This document shows, in pieces, positions 40,701 through 49,531 of a DNA stretch of 49,554 nucleotides. The stretch is from the NCBI RefSeq assembly GCF_043195105.1, contig NZ_JBAFWO010000018.1; one strand, written 5' to 3'. The notes under the pieces are model-generated. The model was not told the DNA's origin. It saw only the letters and a list, made by a program, of their open reading frames with translations, and made no database searches. The first letter of the stretch is position 1. Every line of letters starts with the position of its first letter. Made by a program: the position numbers and the translations under genes. This DNA comes from NCEH01 sp002257205 (GTDB taxonomy: Bacteria > Pseudomonadota > Alphaproteobacteria > Rhizobiales > Xanthobacteraceae).

Positions 40701-41891
40701 TCAGGCCGCGAAGGCCGCGAAATAGCGGGCGATCATAAGCTCATAGATGCGCGTGAGGTCTTCCAGGTCGCTCACCGGGGTGGATTCGTCGACCGCATGC
40801 ATGGTGCGGCCCACGAGGCCGAACTCCACCACCGGACACAGGTCCTTGATGAAGCGCGCATCCGAGGTGCCGCCGGAGGTGGAATGCTCCGGTACGCGGC
40901 CCGTCACCTCGGCGATGGCGGCACTGACGAGATCGACGAATGGACCGGGCGCGGTGAGGAAGCTTGCGCTCGCCCCGGTCTGGAAGCGCACCTCATAGGA
41001 GCCGGTGCGGTGCGCCGAGGCGAGGCGGCGGGTGATCTCGGCCTTCAGGCTGTCGAGCGTGAACTGGTCGTTGAAGCGCACGTTGAACCTGGCCTCAGCC
41101 TCGGCGGGAACGACGTTGAACGCGGGATTGCCCACGTCCACCGAGACCACTTCCAGGTTCGAGGGCGGAAAATGCGCGGATCCGGAATCGAGCGGCTGCG
41201 CGGTCAGGGCCGTCAGCAGCCGCAGGAGGCGGGGAACCGGATTGTCGGCGAGATGGGGATAGGCCACATGCCCCTGCTTGCCGTGCACGTGGATGACGCC
41301 GGAAAGGCTGCCGCGCCGGCCGATCTTCACCGCATCGCCGAGCGCGGAGGGATTTGTGGGTTCCCCGAGAATGCAATGGTCCACCCGCTCGCCGCGGGCT
41401 TTCAGCCAGTCCACCACCTTCACCGTGCCGTCCAGCGCCGGGCCTTCCTCGTCGCCCGTGATGAGAAAGGAAATCGCGCCTTTGTTCGGCGGGCCATGGC
41501 GCAGCGCCGCCGCCAGCGCCGCCGCGACCGCGCCCTTCATGTCCACGGCGCCCCGGCCGAACAACTGCCCGTCCACCACCTCCGCGCCGAACGGGGGATG
41601 GCTCCAGGCGGCTTCATTGCCCGGCGGCACCACGTCCACATGCCCGGCGAAGCACAGATTGGGCGCGCCGGTGCCGATCCGCGCATAGAGATTGGCGATC
41701 GGCGTGCCGGCGCTGTCGAACGGCAGAAGCGTCACCTCATAGCCCGCGCTTTCGAGGATCTGCGCGACCAAAGCGACGGCGCCCTCGGCATGGGGGGTCA
41801 CGGAGGGCGCGCGCAGCAATGCCTGGGCCAAAGCGAGGGGATCGCGCACCGCGATGGCGGCTTCGCTCTTGACGGGAAGGGGGCTGCTCAT
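40701..41891 (-). CDS. dapE: Succinyl-diaminopimelate desuccinylase
   Basis: 396 residues. The M20 di-zinc motif is complete: His84 and Asp86 in CFAGHVDVVP, bridging Asp117 in GRGAVDMKG, catalytic Glu148 and Glu149 in ITGDEEGPA. LGEPTNPSALGDAVKIGRRGSLSG and STSGGTSDARFIKDLCPVVEFG are DapE-specific. It cleaves N-succinyl-LL-diaminopimelate to LL-DAP and succinate in the lysine/peptidoglycan pathway. The conventional reading starts at 41891; a GTG 14 codons in (VRDPLALAQ) is nearer the usual start, but no Shine-Dalgarno clearly decides. Divergent from the MscS gene. Confidence 0.95.
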   Translation of the reverse strand: MSSPLPVKSEAAIAVRDPLALAQALLRAPSVTPHAEGAVALVAQILESAGYEVTLLPFDSAGTPIANLYARIGTGAPNLCFAGHVDVVPPGNEAAWSHPPFGAEVVDGQLFGRGAVDMKGAVAAALAAALRHGPPNKGAISFLITGDEEGPALDGTVKVVDWLKARGERVDHCILGEPTNPSALGDAVKIGRRGSLSGVIHVHGKQGHVAYPHLADNPVPRLLRLLTALTAQPLDSGSAHFPPSNLEVVSVDVGNPAFNVVPAEAEARFNVRFNDQFTLDSLKAEITRRLASAHRTGSYEVRFQTGASASFLTAPGPFVDLVSAAIAEVTGRVPEHSTSGGTSDARFIKDLCPVVEFGLVGRTMHAVDESTPVSDLEDLTRIYELMIARYFAAFAA

Positions 41892-42070
41892 GGAGGTAGA
41901 TCCGCGTCGAGGTTTTCCTGTTCTTAGTGCGCTTCGCCCGCGAATGGAAACGGTCGCGCGGCCTGCCGCCGGCTTTGCGTGCGTCGCGGCCAGTTCCGGG
42001 CGGCCATCAGTCCGCCGCCTTCGCTTTCCTATAAGGCGCCTTCGTTACGGGCGCCCCTGGAGGTTTTCCC

Positions 42071-44629
42071 ATGTCGCGACCCATCGCGCGTGCCGCCATT
42101 CTGGCCGGATTTTTGATCGCCGTCTTGGTCGCCGGCCTATCCGCGCCCGGCTTTGCGGCACCGGCGAGCGATCCGGCGGTGCAGGCCGCGCGCGAGAAGG
42201 TGGATGCGACACGGTCCTCGCTCGACAGCATCGAGGGCGCGCTCTCGGTGGAGGGGTTGCGCGCCGACGATCTCGACGAACTGCGCAACCGGCTCGACCC
42301 GGTGCGGCGCGACTTGGGAGCGCGCACCGATGCCCTGGTGCCCCGCCTCGCCAATGCCAAGACCCGCGCGCAGGAACTGGGCGAGCCACCAGCCGCCGGC
42401 GCGCCGCCGGAAGATCCCTCCGTCACCGCCGACCGCGAGAGCATGCAGAGCCTGATCGCGGAGCTGGATGCGGTGATCAAGCAGAATCGCGCCTTGCTGG
42501 TGCGGGCGGATCAATTGTCGGACCGCCTGTCGAGCCGTCGCCGCAGCCTGTTCACCGGGCAATTGTTCGACCGCTCCATGAGCATCCTCGATCCGAGCCT
42601 GTGGACCGGGGCGGCAAGCGGGCTCGGCGGCGAGGGCCGCTCGCTGCGGTTCCTCGCCAATGACTGGCTGGCCTTCGCCCTGCAACGCCAGGGCGGCCCG
42701 GTGCTGGCGGCGATCACGGCGGGAGCGCTGGCGATCTTCGGTCTCGTGTTCGCCGGTGGACTGTTCCTGCGGCGCAAGTTCGCCTGTCCCCCGCCGGCGG
42801 AAGGCACCAGCTATTCGCGGCTCCGCTCCGCCCGCGAGGCGGTGAAGATGGGCGTGTTCAACGCCCTCACGACGCCGGTGGCGGTGATCGCGGCGTTCGC
42901 CTTTCTCGCCGGCTTCGACATCACGCCGCCGCGCGCCGCCGACGTGATCCACGGGCTGCTGGTGGCGGTGTTCATCCAGTCCATCGGCCTTGCGGTGTCG
43001 CGGGCGGTGCTGGCGCCGGGCCAGGCCTGGCGGCGCCTGCCGCCTTTGTCGGATTATTCCGCCAGCCTCGGCTATCGCTATTTCAGCTGGATGGTGTGGA
43101 CGCTGTCGATCGCGGCCTTCCTCAATTCCATCCATCGCGCCTTGTTTGCCCCGGTGGCGCTGACGGTGGCGACCAGCGCGGTGATGGCGCTGCTGATCGG
43201 CCTGTTCATCTCGCGACTGCTGGTGGTACTCGCCCGCGAGGGCGATGAGGAGACCGCTGCCGGAGAGGCGCAGACCGGCGGCGTGCCCTGGGTGCGCTTC
43301 TTGATGTGGCTGGTGCTGGCCGGGCTCGCCGGCGCGCTGGTGGCGGGCTATATCGGGCTCGCCGCGTTCGCGGCCGCGCGGATCGTGGTCGCAACCACGG
43401 TGATAGCCGGCCTCTATGTGCTGAACGCGCTGATCGAGGCGTTCTTCGGCAGCCTCACGCCCGAAGCCACCCATGCCCGCCAGATCTCGCGCACCCTCGG
43501 CCTGCGCCAGGAGCGGCTCGACCTGCTGGGTACGCTGATCGCTGCGCTGCTCAAGCTGATGCTGCTGGCCATTGGCCTGCTGGTGATCGCGGGCAGCTGG
43601 GGCACCTCCACCGCCGACGTGATGGACACCATCGAGCGGGCCTCGTTCGGTGTGCGCATCGGCGCCACCACCATCACGCTCAGCAATGTGATCTATGCCG
43701 TCGCCCTGCTGATGTCCGGCATTTTCATCGCCCGCACCATCCAGCGCTGGGTCTCGACCAAATTCCTGCCCCGCACCGGGCTTGAACCGAGCCTGCAATC
43801 CTCCATCGCGACCATCGTCGGCTATATCGGCACCATCGTCGCCCTGATGGTCGCCATGGGCGAGATCGGGCTCAACCTCGAGAACATCGCTTTGGTGGCC
43901 GGCGCGCTCTCGGTCGGTATCGGCTTCGGCCTGCAATCGATCGTGTCGAACTTCGTCTCGGGCCTGATCCTGCTGGCGGAACGGCCGATCCGGGTGGGCG
44001 ACACCATCAATGTGAAGGGCGAGGAAGGCTATGTGCGCCGCATCAGCGTGCGCTCCACTGAGATCGAGACCTTCGAGCGGGCGACCGTCATCGTGCCCAA
44101 TTCCGACCTGATCTCGGGGATGGTGAAGAACTTCACCCATTCCAACACCACCGGCCGGGTGATCGTGGCGGTGAACGTTACCTATGACGGGGATCTGGAG
44201 GAGGTGCGGGACATTCTGGTGGCCTGTGCCTGCGACCATCCGCAGGTGCTGCAATCACCGCCGCCGCGCGTATTCCTCACCAAATTCGCCGATGCCGGGC
44301 TCGGCTTCGAACTGCGCTGCGTGGTGGCGAACGTGGATTATGGGCTGACGGTGAAGAGCGATCTGCACTTCGCCATCCTCACGCGGTTCCGCAAGGCGGG
44401 CATCGGCATGGCCTGCCAGCCCTGGGCGGCGCTGGCGCGCGCGCCGGCCGACATGGTGCCCCCTGAGCGGCGGCCGGATCCGGCCGCGCCCCCGCAGGCG
44501 GAGAACGTTCCGCCGCCCGCCGCCGTCCCGTCGGCGGCCCGGTCTTCCGCCCCGGCTCCGGTTCAGCACGACGAAAAGCCCGCGCGGCCCGGCATCCTCG
44601 GCGCCGCGCAACAGCCGGAGGGCGCCTGA
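42071..44629 (+). CDS. DUF3772-containing MscS-family mechanosensitive channel
   Basis: 852 residues. A signal peptide (residues 1-30) precedes an N-terminal periplasmic domain of coiled coil and DUF3772 type (about 33-175), then about ten transmembrane helices, and the MscS domain at about 575-790, with the pore helix VAGALSVGIGFGLQSIVSNFVSG and the beta domain (ERPIRVGDTINVKGEEGYV, ERATVIVPNSDLISGMVKNFTHSN). The C-terminus is low-complexity and proline/alanine-rich. Channels of this class release osmolytes under hypo-osmotic stress. GGAGG is nine bases upstream of the ATG. Confidence 0.93.
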   Translation: MSRPIARAAILAGFLIAVLVAGLSAPGFAAPASDPAVQAAREKVDATRSSLDSIEGALSVEGLRADDLDELRNRLDPVRRDLGARTDALVPRLANAKTRAQELGEPPAAGAPPEDPSVTADRESMQSLIAELDAVIKQNRALLVRADQLSDRLSSRRRSLFTGQLFDRSMSILDPSLWTGAASGLGGEGRSLRFLANDWLAFALQRQGGPVLAAITAGALAIFGLVFAGGLFLRRKFACPPPAEGTSYSRLRSAREAVKMGVFNALTTPVAVIAAFAFLAGFDITPPRAADVIHGLLVAVFIQSIGLAVSRAVLAPGQAWRRLPPLSDYSASLGYRYFSWMVWTLSIAAFLNSIHRALFAPVALTVATSAVMALLIGLFISRLLVVLAREGDEETAAGEAQTGGVPWVRFLMWLVLAGLAGALVAGYIGLAAFAAARIVVATTVIAGLYVLNALIEAFFGSLTPEATHARQISRTLGLRQERLDLLGTLIAALLKLMLLAIGLLVIAGSWGTSTADVMDTIERASFGVRIGATTITLSNVIYAVALLMSGIFIARTIQRWVSTKFLPRTGLEPSLQSSIATIVGYIGTIVALMVAMGEIGLNLENIALVAGALSVGIGFGLQSIVSNFVSGLILLAERPIRVGDTINVKGEEGYVRRISVRSTEIETFERATVIVPNSDLISGMVKNFTHSNTTGRVIVAVNVTYDGDLEEVRDILVACACDHPQVLQSPPPRVFLTKFADAGLGFELRCVVANVDYGLTVKSDLHFAILTRFRKAGIGMACQPWAALARAPADMVPPERRPDPAAPPQAENVPPPAAVPSAARSSAPAPVQHDEKPARPGILGAAQQPEGA

Positions 44630-44706
44630 GGGGGAGGATGCTAACGCTTCCTAAACCTCGCCGCCCTCACATAGCGGGCCGAAACCTCTCCTGTCCTGGA
44701 GGCCGC

Positions 44707-45219
44707 ATGCGCGCCGCTCCCCTCATCGTGCTCCTCTCGTTCCTGCTGGCCGCCTGCGGCACGACCGAGGTGGAGCCGACCAAGCCGGCCTTCTATGACG
44801 ATCTCTCCAAGAGCGGGCAGCCCGTGGATCCGGCCGCCGCCGCCTCCATCATCAGCGCCTACCGGACCGGAAAGGGCCTGTCCGCCGTGACCATTGATCC
44901 CGCCCTCAGCCGCGTCGCCCAGGACCAGGCCGATGCCATGGCCAAGGCCGACACGCTCTCGCACGAGGTGGGCGGGCGCACCTTCGTCATGCGCATGAAG
45001 GCTTCGGGCTATGATCCGGCGATCGCGGTGGAAAATGTGGGCGCAGGCTATCACACGCTTGCCGAGGCCTTCTCCGGCTGGCGCGACAGCCCGCCCCACA
45101 ACAAGAACATGCTCACCCCCGGTGTGACCCGCATGGGCATCGCCACCGCCTTCAATCCGCGCTCCAAGTACAAGGTCTATTGGGCCCTGGTGCTGGCGCA
45201 GCCGGAGAAAGTGCGCTGA
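44707..45219 (+). CDS. CAP (SCP/PR1)-domain lipoprotein
   Basis: 170 residues. A signal peptide ends in the lipobox LAAC, giving a lipid-modified Cys17; the rest is a CAP domain: RTGKGLSAVTIDPALSRVAQDQADAMAKADTLSHEVGG, ENVGAGYHTLAEAFSGWRDSPPHNKNMLTPGVTRMGIAT. The conserved His (LSHE) and Glu-Asn (VENVG) and the His of SPPHNKNML form the usual CAP cavity. Bacterial CAP proteins have no single known activity. GGAGG precedes the ATG. It follows the MscS gene by 77 bases. Confidence 0.9.
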   Translation: MRAAPLIVLLSFLLAACGTTEVEPTKPAFYDDLSKSGQPVDPAAAASIISAYRTGKGLSAVTIDPALSRVAQDQADAMAKADTLSHEVGGRTFVMRMKASGYDPAIAVENVGAGYHTLAEAFSGWRDSPPHNKNMLTPGVTRMGIATAFNPRSKYKVYWALVLAQPEKVR

Positions 45220-45290
45220 CCGGGCGTCCGCATCGGCGTCGGTGCATCGCACAATGAGGATGGACGCGGACGCAACAGAGCTTTAGCTTG

Positions 45291-45319
45291 CTTTCCTGCC
45301 TAAGCTTTAAGCAGGAAGG
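45291..45319 (+). other. Hairpin that covers the ribosome-binding site of the acyl-CoA synthetase
   Basis: CTTTCCTGC (45291-45299) pairs with GCAGGAAGG (45311-45319; one G-U pair) around an 11-base loop. The right arm contains the Shine-Dalgarno sequence of the next gene, so when folded it would hide it. Observed pairing only; regulation is inferred. Confidence 0.5.
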
Positions 45320-45324
45320 TGACG

Positions 45325-46926
45325 TTGTCCGCATTGGGTGAGTATGAACGCCGTCGTGCCGCGTTCCAATGGCACGTTCCTGCGCGCTACAATATCGCAA
45401 TCCACGCCTGCGACAGCTGGGCCGAACGCGAGCCGGATCGCCCGGCCCTGTTCCTGCCGCGCGAGACTGGCTTCGCGCCGCTGAGCTATGGCGCCGTGGC
45501 CGCCGCCTCGAACCGGCTGGCGCGGGCGCTGGCCCGGCGCGGCATCGGGCGCGGCGACCGGGTGGCAATCCTGTTGCCGCAAGGGCTGGAAGTGCTCGCC
45601 ACCCATCTCGCCACCTATAAGCTCGGCGCCATTGCCGTGCCGCTGGCGGCGGTGTTCGGCATTGATGCCATCTCCTATCGCCTGGAGGATTCCGGCGCCG
45701 CCGCGTTGGTGAGCGATGCGGCGGGGTTCGCCAAGCTGCCGGTGCGGCCGGCCGGCCTGTCGGTCCTGGTCTCCACCGACGGCCCCTCCGGCGACGTGCT
45801 CGGCTTTGCCGAGATGAGCGCCGGCGAGAGCGCGGCCCCGCTGCCCATGGACAGCGGGCCGGACGATCCGGCGCTGATGATCTACACCTCCGGCACCACC
45901 GGCCAGCCCAAGGGTGCGCTGCATGGCCACCGGGTGCTGCTGCCCCATGTGGCGGGCATGCAATTCACCCATGACGATTTGCCCAAGTCCGGCGACCGCA
46001 TGTGGACGCCGTCCGACTGGGCCTGGGCCGGCGGGCTCCTGAACACCCTCTTTCCTGCGCTGGCGCTGGGTGTGCCGGTGGTGGTGCAGCCGCCGGGCAA
46101 GTTCGATCCCGAGCGGGCGTTCCATCTGATGGCGCAGGCGCAGGTGCGCAACGTCTTCATCCCGCCGACGGCGCTGAAGATGATGCGGGCGGTGGCGCGC
46201 CCCAAGGAACGCTTCGGCTTCGATCTGCGGACCGTCGGGTCGGCGGGCGAGGCGCTGGGGGCGGAGACGTTCCAATGGGGGCGCGGGGCCCTGGGCGTTC
46301 CCATCAATGAATTCTACGGCCAGACCGAATGCAATTACGTCATCGGCTCCAACGCCGCCATGGGCGTCGCGCGGGCCGGCGCGACGGGCAAGCCTTTGCC
46401 GGGCCATGACGTCGCCGTGCTGCGGCCCGACGGCGTGCCCTGCGCCATCGAGGAGATGGGGCAGATCGCCATCCGCGCGCCCAACCCCGTGATGTTCCTG
46501 AACTATTGGAACCGCCCGGAGGCGACGGCGGAGAAATTCTCCGGCGACTGGATGCTGACCGGCGACCTCGCCCGGCAGGATGGCGAGGGCTATATCCATT
46601 TCCTCGGCCGGGATGATGATGTCATCACCTCCGCCGGCTATCGCATCGGCCCGGCGGAGATTGAGGATTGCATCCTGCGCCACCCCGCCATCGCCATCGC
46701 CGCCGTGGTCGGCAAGCCGGATCCGGTGCGGACGGAGGTGGTGAAAGCCTTCCTGGTGCTGAAGGATGGCTATGCGCCGAGCGAGGCCTTGAAGGCCGAG
46801 GTGCAGGCGTTGGTCCGCAACAATCTGGCGGGCTATGAATATCCGCGCGAGATCGTGTTTTTGGAGGAAATGCCGCTCACCAGTTCCGGCAAGGTGATCC
46901 GCCGCCTGCTGCGCGATCAGGATTAA
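45325..46926 (+). CDS. AMP-forming acyl-CoA synthetase
   Basis: 533 residues. The P-loop YTSGTTGQPKGALHGH, the adenylate motif FYGQTECNYVIGSNAAMG, the TGDLARQDGEGYIHFLGRDDDVITSAGYRIGP hinge and the C-terminal lysine region SSGKVIRRLLRDQD are complete. It activates a carboxylate with ATP to an adenylate and then CoA thioester; the N-terminus (FQWHVPARYNIAIHACDSWAERE) is typical of the medium-chain/ACSM-like subgroup. Start is uncertain: TTG 45325 has AGGAAGG five bases upstream, GTG 45319 lies inside that sequence. An overlapping hairpin may regulate translation. Confidence 0.92.
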   Translation: MSALGEYERRRAAFQWHVPARYNIAIHACDSWAEREPDRPALFLPRETGFAPLSYGAVAAASNRLARALARRGIGRGDRVAILLPQGLEVLATHLATYKLGAIAVPLAAVFGIDAISYRLEDSGAAALVSDAAGFAKLPVRPAGLSVLVSTDGPSGDVLGFAEMSAGESAAPLPMDSGPDDPALMIYTSGTTGQPKGALHGHRVLLPHVAGMQFTHDDLPKSGDRMWTPSDWAWAGGLLNTLFPALALGVPVVVQPPGKFDPERAFHLMAQAQVRNVFIPPTALKMMRAVARPKERFGFDLRTVGSAGEALGAETFQWGRGALGVPINEFYGQTECNYVIGSNAAMGVARAGATGKPLPGHDVAVLRPDGVPCAIEEMGQIAIRAPNPVMFLNYWNRPEATAEKFSGDWMLTGDLARQDGEGYIHFLGRDDDVITSAGYRIGPAEIEDCILRHPAIAIAAVVGKPDPVRTEVVKAFLVLKDGYAPSEALKAEVQALVRNNLAGYEYPREIVFLEEMPLTSSGKVIRRLLRDQD

Positions 46927-46968
46927 ATGACCGGATTTCGCCTGCAAACACCGCGGTCCGGAGAAAAA

Positions 46969-46984
46969 TGTTTCACGTGAAACA
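46969..46984. promoter_or_regulatory. parS centromere site
   Basis: TGTTTCACGTGAAACA is a perfect 16-bp palindrome identical to the bacterial parS consensus (TGTTnCACGTGAAACA). It is in a gene-free stretch 42 bases after the acyl-CoA synthetase stop codon. parS sites are bound by ParB and cluster around the replication origin, so this window is probably origin-proximal. No second good match was seen in the window. Confidence 0.9.
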
Positions 46985-46991
46985 ATAGCTT

Positions 46992-47031
46992 AGCGCGGAC
47001 GAAGAGGGGTTTTGTGGCCCCTCTCCGCGCT
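46992..47031. other. Large stem-loop next to parS
   Basis: AGCGCGG-ACGA-AGAGGGG then TTTTGTGG and CCCCTCT-CCGCGCT: two 7-bp stems in register, interrupted on the left by ACGA. It lies eight bases after parS and between converging genes; no T tract follows. It could end the acyl-CoA synthetase or YhhQ transcripts. Confidence 0.5.
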
Positions 47032-47106
47032 CCTCCGCGACACCGAGCCGGCTTTTCGGTGAAAGGTTCGCGTGCCGAAATTCGCCGGGCCAAATCAGGC
47101 GCCGAG

Positions 47107-47697
47107 TCAGATGCGGAGTGAGGCGCGGGCGCGCTCCGGACCCGGCCACACCGGCATGCGGGCGATGAGGGCGCGATAGGGGCCGAGGAACAGCAGGATC
47201 ATGGCCAGCTTCACCCCATAGTCGAACACCGCCCAGGTCTGCCACGGCAGATCCGTGCCGGCGAAGGCGAGGGTGAAGAAGACGATTGTGTCGATGGCGC
47301 TGGAGATCAGGCCGGAGACGAAGGGCGGCATCCACCAGGCGCGCCGGCGCAGGCGATCGAACACGCTCGCGTCCAGCAATTGGGCGGCGAGGAAGGCGGT
47401 GCCCGAGGCCGTCGCGATGCGCGGGGTCGCCAGCACGGCGGACAGCGCCACCGCCAGCGCGAACCCCACATAGATCACCCGCCGCGTGCGCGTCGGGCCG
47501 AGACAGCGATTGGTGAGGTCGTTCACCAGAAAGGTGACGGGATAGGTGAAGGCGCCGTAGGTGAGATAATCCGCAAGGCCGAACGGCTCGAACGGAAACT
47601 GCACCAGCACATTGGCGGTGAGCACCGCCGCGCACATGAAAAAAACCGCGAGCGCAAACGCCCGCGGTTCGGATTGCAGAAGCATGAGGCGCGGCAT
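47107..47697 (-). CDS. yhhQ: Queuosine precursor transporter (YhhQ/VUT family)
   Basis: 196 residues, five or six membrane helices. ANVLVQFPFEPFGLADYLTYGAFTYPVTFLVNDLTNRCLGPTRTRRVIYVGF is the VUT-1 family signature (the D-L-T-N-R loop), and the later SGTAFLAAQLLDASVFDRLR and SGLISSAIDTIVFFTLAFAG are also typical. Such proteins import queuosine precursors, as YhhQ does in Escherichia coli. ATG 47697 is used; another in-frame ATG follows at 47685. It lies 41 bases after rpmB on the same strand and may be co-transcribed through a weak hairpin (47724-47740). Confidence 0.9.
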   Translation of the reverse strand: MPRLMLLQSEPRAFALAVFFMCAAVLTANVLVQFPFEPFGLADYLTYGAFTYPVTFLVNDLTNRCLGPTRTRRVIYVGFALAVALSAVLATPRIATASGTAFLAAQLLDASVFDRLRRRAWWMPPFVSGLISSAIDTIVFFTLAFAGTDLPWQTWAVFDYGVKLAMILLFLGPYRALIARMPVWPGPERARASLRI

Positions 47698-47738
47698 GGG
47701 GATGCGCGTCCTTTAAAACCGTCGATCGCGCGACGCGA

Positions 47739-48038
47739 TCAGGCGGCGGGCTTCACCTCGGCCAGGGCCTTCACCACGAGACGCTTGATCTCGAGGGCGC
47801 GCTGGGAGAGTTCCTCGTCGCGCGCCTTCTTGAGGAAGGCATCGAGGCCGCCGCGATGATCGACGCTCTTCAGCGCGTTGGCGCTGACGCGGAAGCGCAC
47901 CGAACGGCCGAGAATTTCGCTCTCGAGCGTCACGTTGCAGAGATTCGGCAAGAACCGGCGCTTGGTCTTGTGGTTCGAGTGGCTCACGAGGTGGCCAGTC
48001 AGAACCCCCTTGCCGGTCAGGTCGCACCGCCGGGACAT
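47739..48038 (-). CDS. rpmB: 50S ribosomal protein L28
   Basis: 99 residues, the normal alphaproteobacterial size. MSRRCDLTGKGVLTGHLVSHSNHKTKRRFLPNL is the L28 N-terminus, and the C-terminal extension (RDEELSQRALEIKRLVVKALAEVKPAA) is typical of the class. AAGGA lies about ten bases before the ATG. A good sigma-70 promoter is at 48133-48161. L28 sits in the large ribosomal subunit near the E site. Confidence 0.97.
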   Translation of the reverse strand: MSRRCDLTGKGVLTGHLVSHSNHKTKRRFLPNLCNVTLESEILGRSVRFRVSANALKSVDHRGGLDAFLKKARDEELSQRALEIKRLVVKALAEVKPAA

Positions 48039-48132
48039 GGCAGAAGTCCTTCAAATTCGTTGGTCACGGACGCGGAAGCCCAGGGCCGAACCCGGCCCCT
48101 CGTCTCACACCCGCATGTATCGGGAAGGCGCT

Positions 48133-48161
48133 CGTATAAGGGGAGCCGGCTTCCGCGTCAA
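48133..48161 (-). promoter_or_regulatory. Sigma-70 promoter of rpmB
   Basis: On the minus strand TTGACG (48156-48161), 17-base spacer, TATACG (48133-48138). The predicted start near 48126 gives an 88-base leader to rpmB. The rest of the 287-base divergent gap 48039-48325 shows no other gene. Confidence 0.65.
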
Positions 48162-48325
48162 GGTGGGGACGTGCGTTCCGGCGTCGTGGGCCATTCACAG
48201 TGCGCCTTCCGCGCACACCTCTCCACGGTCTCCCCCACGTCTGACGCTGGGAGACGGGGGAGGGATTTGCCATCGGCGTGTATGGTGGCGCCCGGAACGT
48301 CGGTTTTCACGGTAGGGCCTTCCTC

Positions 48326-49531
48326 ATGCCAAACCCGCCCGAAGAGCGCCTCGATCGGCGCGATTTCATGATCGTGTCCCTTGCAACCCTTGGCGCAACG
48401 GCCGCTCTGGCGGCCAATACCGGTGCCGCGCACGCTGAGGGGCCGGCGCCGTCCACTGCCGGTGCGGTGCCGGGCGCGTCCTCGGGCACGGTCTATACCG
48501 GCGATACGATCCAGGGGAAAAAGGTCGTCAGCACGCTCGATGTCGCCGACCTGGAGCCGGGGCGGACCCATTTTTTATATTTCCAGGGCGTCCAGATGCC
48601 CACCGGACAATATTGGTATGTGTCCGTCACCGTCGCCAAGGGGGCGAAGCCGGGCAAGCGGGTCGTCCTGGTCAGCGGCGTGCACGGCGACGAGATGAGT
48701 TCCGTGCACACCGTGCAGAGCGTGATGAACCAGCTCGATCCGGGTGAGATGTCGGGCACGGTGATGTCGGTCACGGATGTCTCCCGCCCGGCGCTGGAAG
48801 GCATGCAGCGCCGGTGGCCCAACGAGGGCCGGGGCGCCGACCTGATCGACATGAACCGGGAATGGCCCGGCAATGAGAACGGCCTTACCGCGCCCAGCCG
48901 GCATGCCGGGATTTTGTTCAACCGTCTGCTGCGGCCGAACGCCGATGCCGCCATCGATTTTCATACCGGCACCACCGGCTTCGATGTCACCGCCTTCAAC
49001 ATCGGCGGCCTGGATGTGCCCGCCATCAAGGCGATGGTGGAGCTTTATCCCGTGGGCCAGATCTTCGACAATCACGTGTATCCCGGCGTGCTGCACAATG
49101 CCTTCATCGACGCGGGCATTCCCGCCTTCACGCCGGAAATCGGCGCCGCGCGGGTGCTGAACCTCGAAATGGCCGCGCTGTTCGTGGAAGGCACGATGAA
49201 CGTCCTCAAGCATCACGGCATCCTGCCGGGGCCGATGGGGCGTACGGGGAAGGACGTTAACGTCTTCATCGGCAACAGCGCGTTCCCGATCCTGGCGACC
49301 AAGGGCGGGCTGGTGGAGCACCTGGTGAAGCTCAACGACACGGTCGAAGCGGGACAGAAAGTGGCGGTCCAGCGCGACAGTTTCGGGCAGGTGGTGGCGG
49401 AATATCGCAGCGGCGTCGCCGGCGCGGTCACCGGCCAGCGCAGCGACGCCATGGCCGAACCCGGCAACCCCCTGGTCTTCATCCTGTTCCACAAGCCAGA
49501 GCCGGACGGCGGCGAGACCTATCCCGAATAA
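48326..49531 (+). CDS. Tat-exported AspA/AstE-family zinc carboxypeptidase-like protein
   Basis: 401 residues. A twin-arginine-like signal (LDRRDFMIVSLATLGATAALAANTGAAHA) leads to a succinylglutamate desuccinylase/aspartoacylase-fold domain: zinc ligands His120 and Glu123 in SGVHGDEMSSVH and His213 in AIDFHTGTTG, with LIDMNREWPG for substrate binding. The C-terminal part (GLVEHLVKLNDTVEAGQKVAVQRDSFGQVVAEYRSGVAGAVTG) is the lid/beta domain common to these M14 members. It should hydrolyse an N-acyl amino acid or related amide in the periplasm; the substrate is unknown. ATG 48326 is preferred to an upstream in-frame start. Divergent from rpmB. Confidence 0.88.
   Translation: MPNPPEERLDRRDFMIVSLATLGATAALAANTGAAHAEGPAPSTAGAVPGASSGTVYTGDTIQGKKVVSTLDVADLEPGRTHFLYFQGVQMPTGQYWYVSVTVAKGAKPGKRVVLVSGVHGDEMSSVHTVQSVMNQLDPGEMSGTVMSVTDVSRPALEGMQRRWPNEGRGADLIDMNREWPGNENGLTAPSRHAGILFNRLLRPNADAAIDFHTGTTGFDVTAFNIGGLDVPAIKAMVELYPVGQIFDNHVYPGVLHNAFIDAGIPAFTPEIGAARVLNLEMAALFVEGTMNVLKHHGILPGPMGRTGKDVNVFIGNSAFPILATKGGLVEHLVKLNDTVEAGQKVAVQRDSFGQVVAEYRSGVAGAVTGQRSDAMAEPGNPLVFILFHKPEPDGGETYPE

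Noticed and set aside
42137..44254. A 705-codon minus-strand open frame opposite the MscS gene
   Set aside because: His/Gln/Arg-rich shadow of the real gene, with no ribosome-binding site or recognisable domain.
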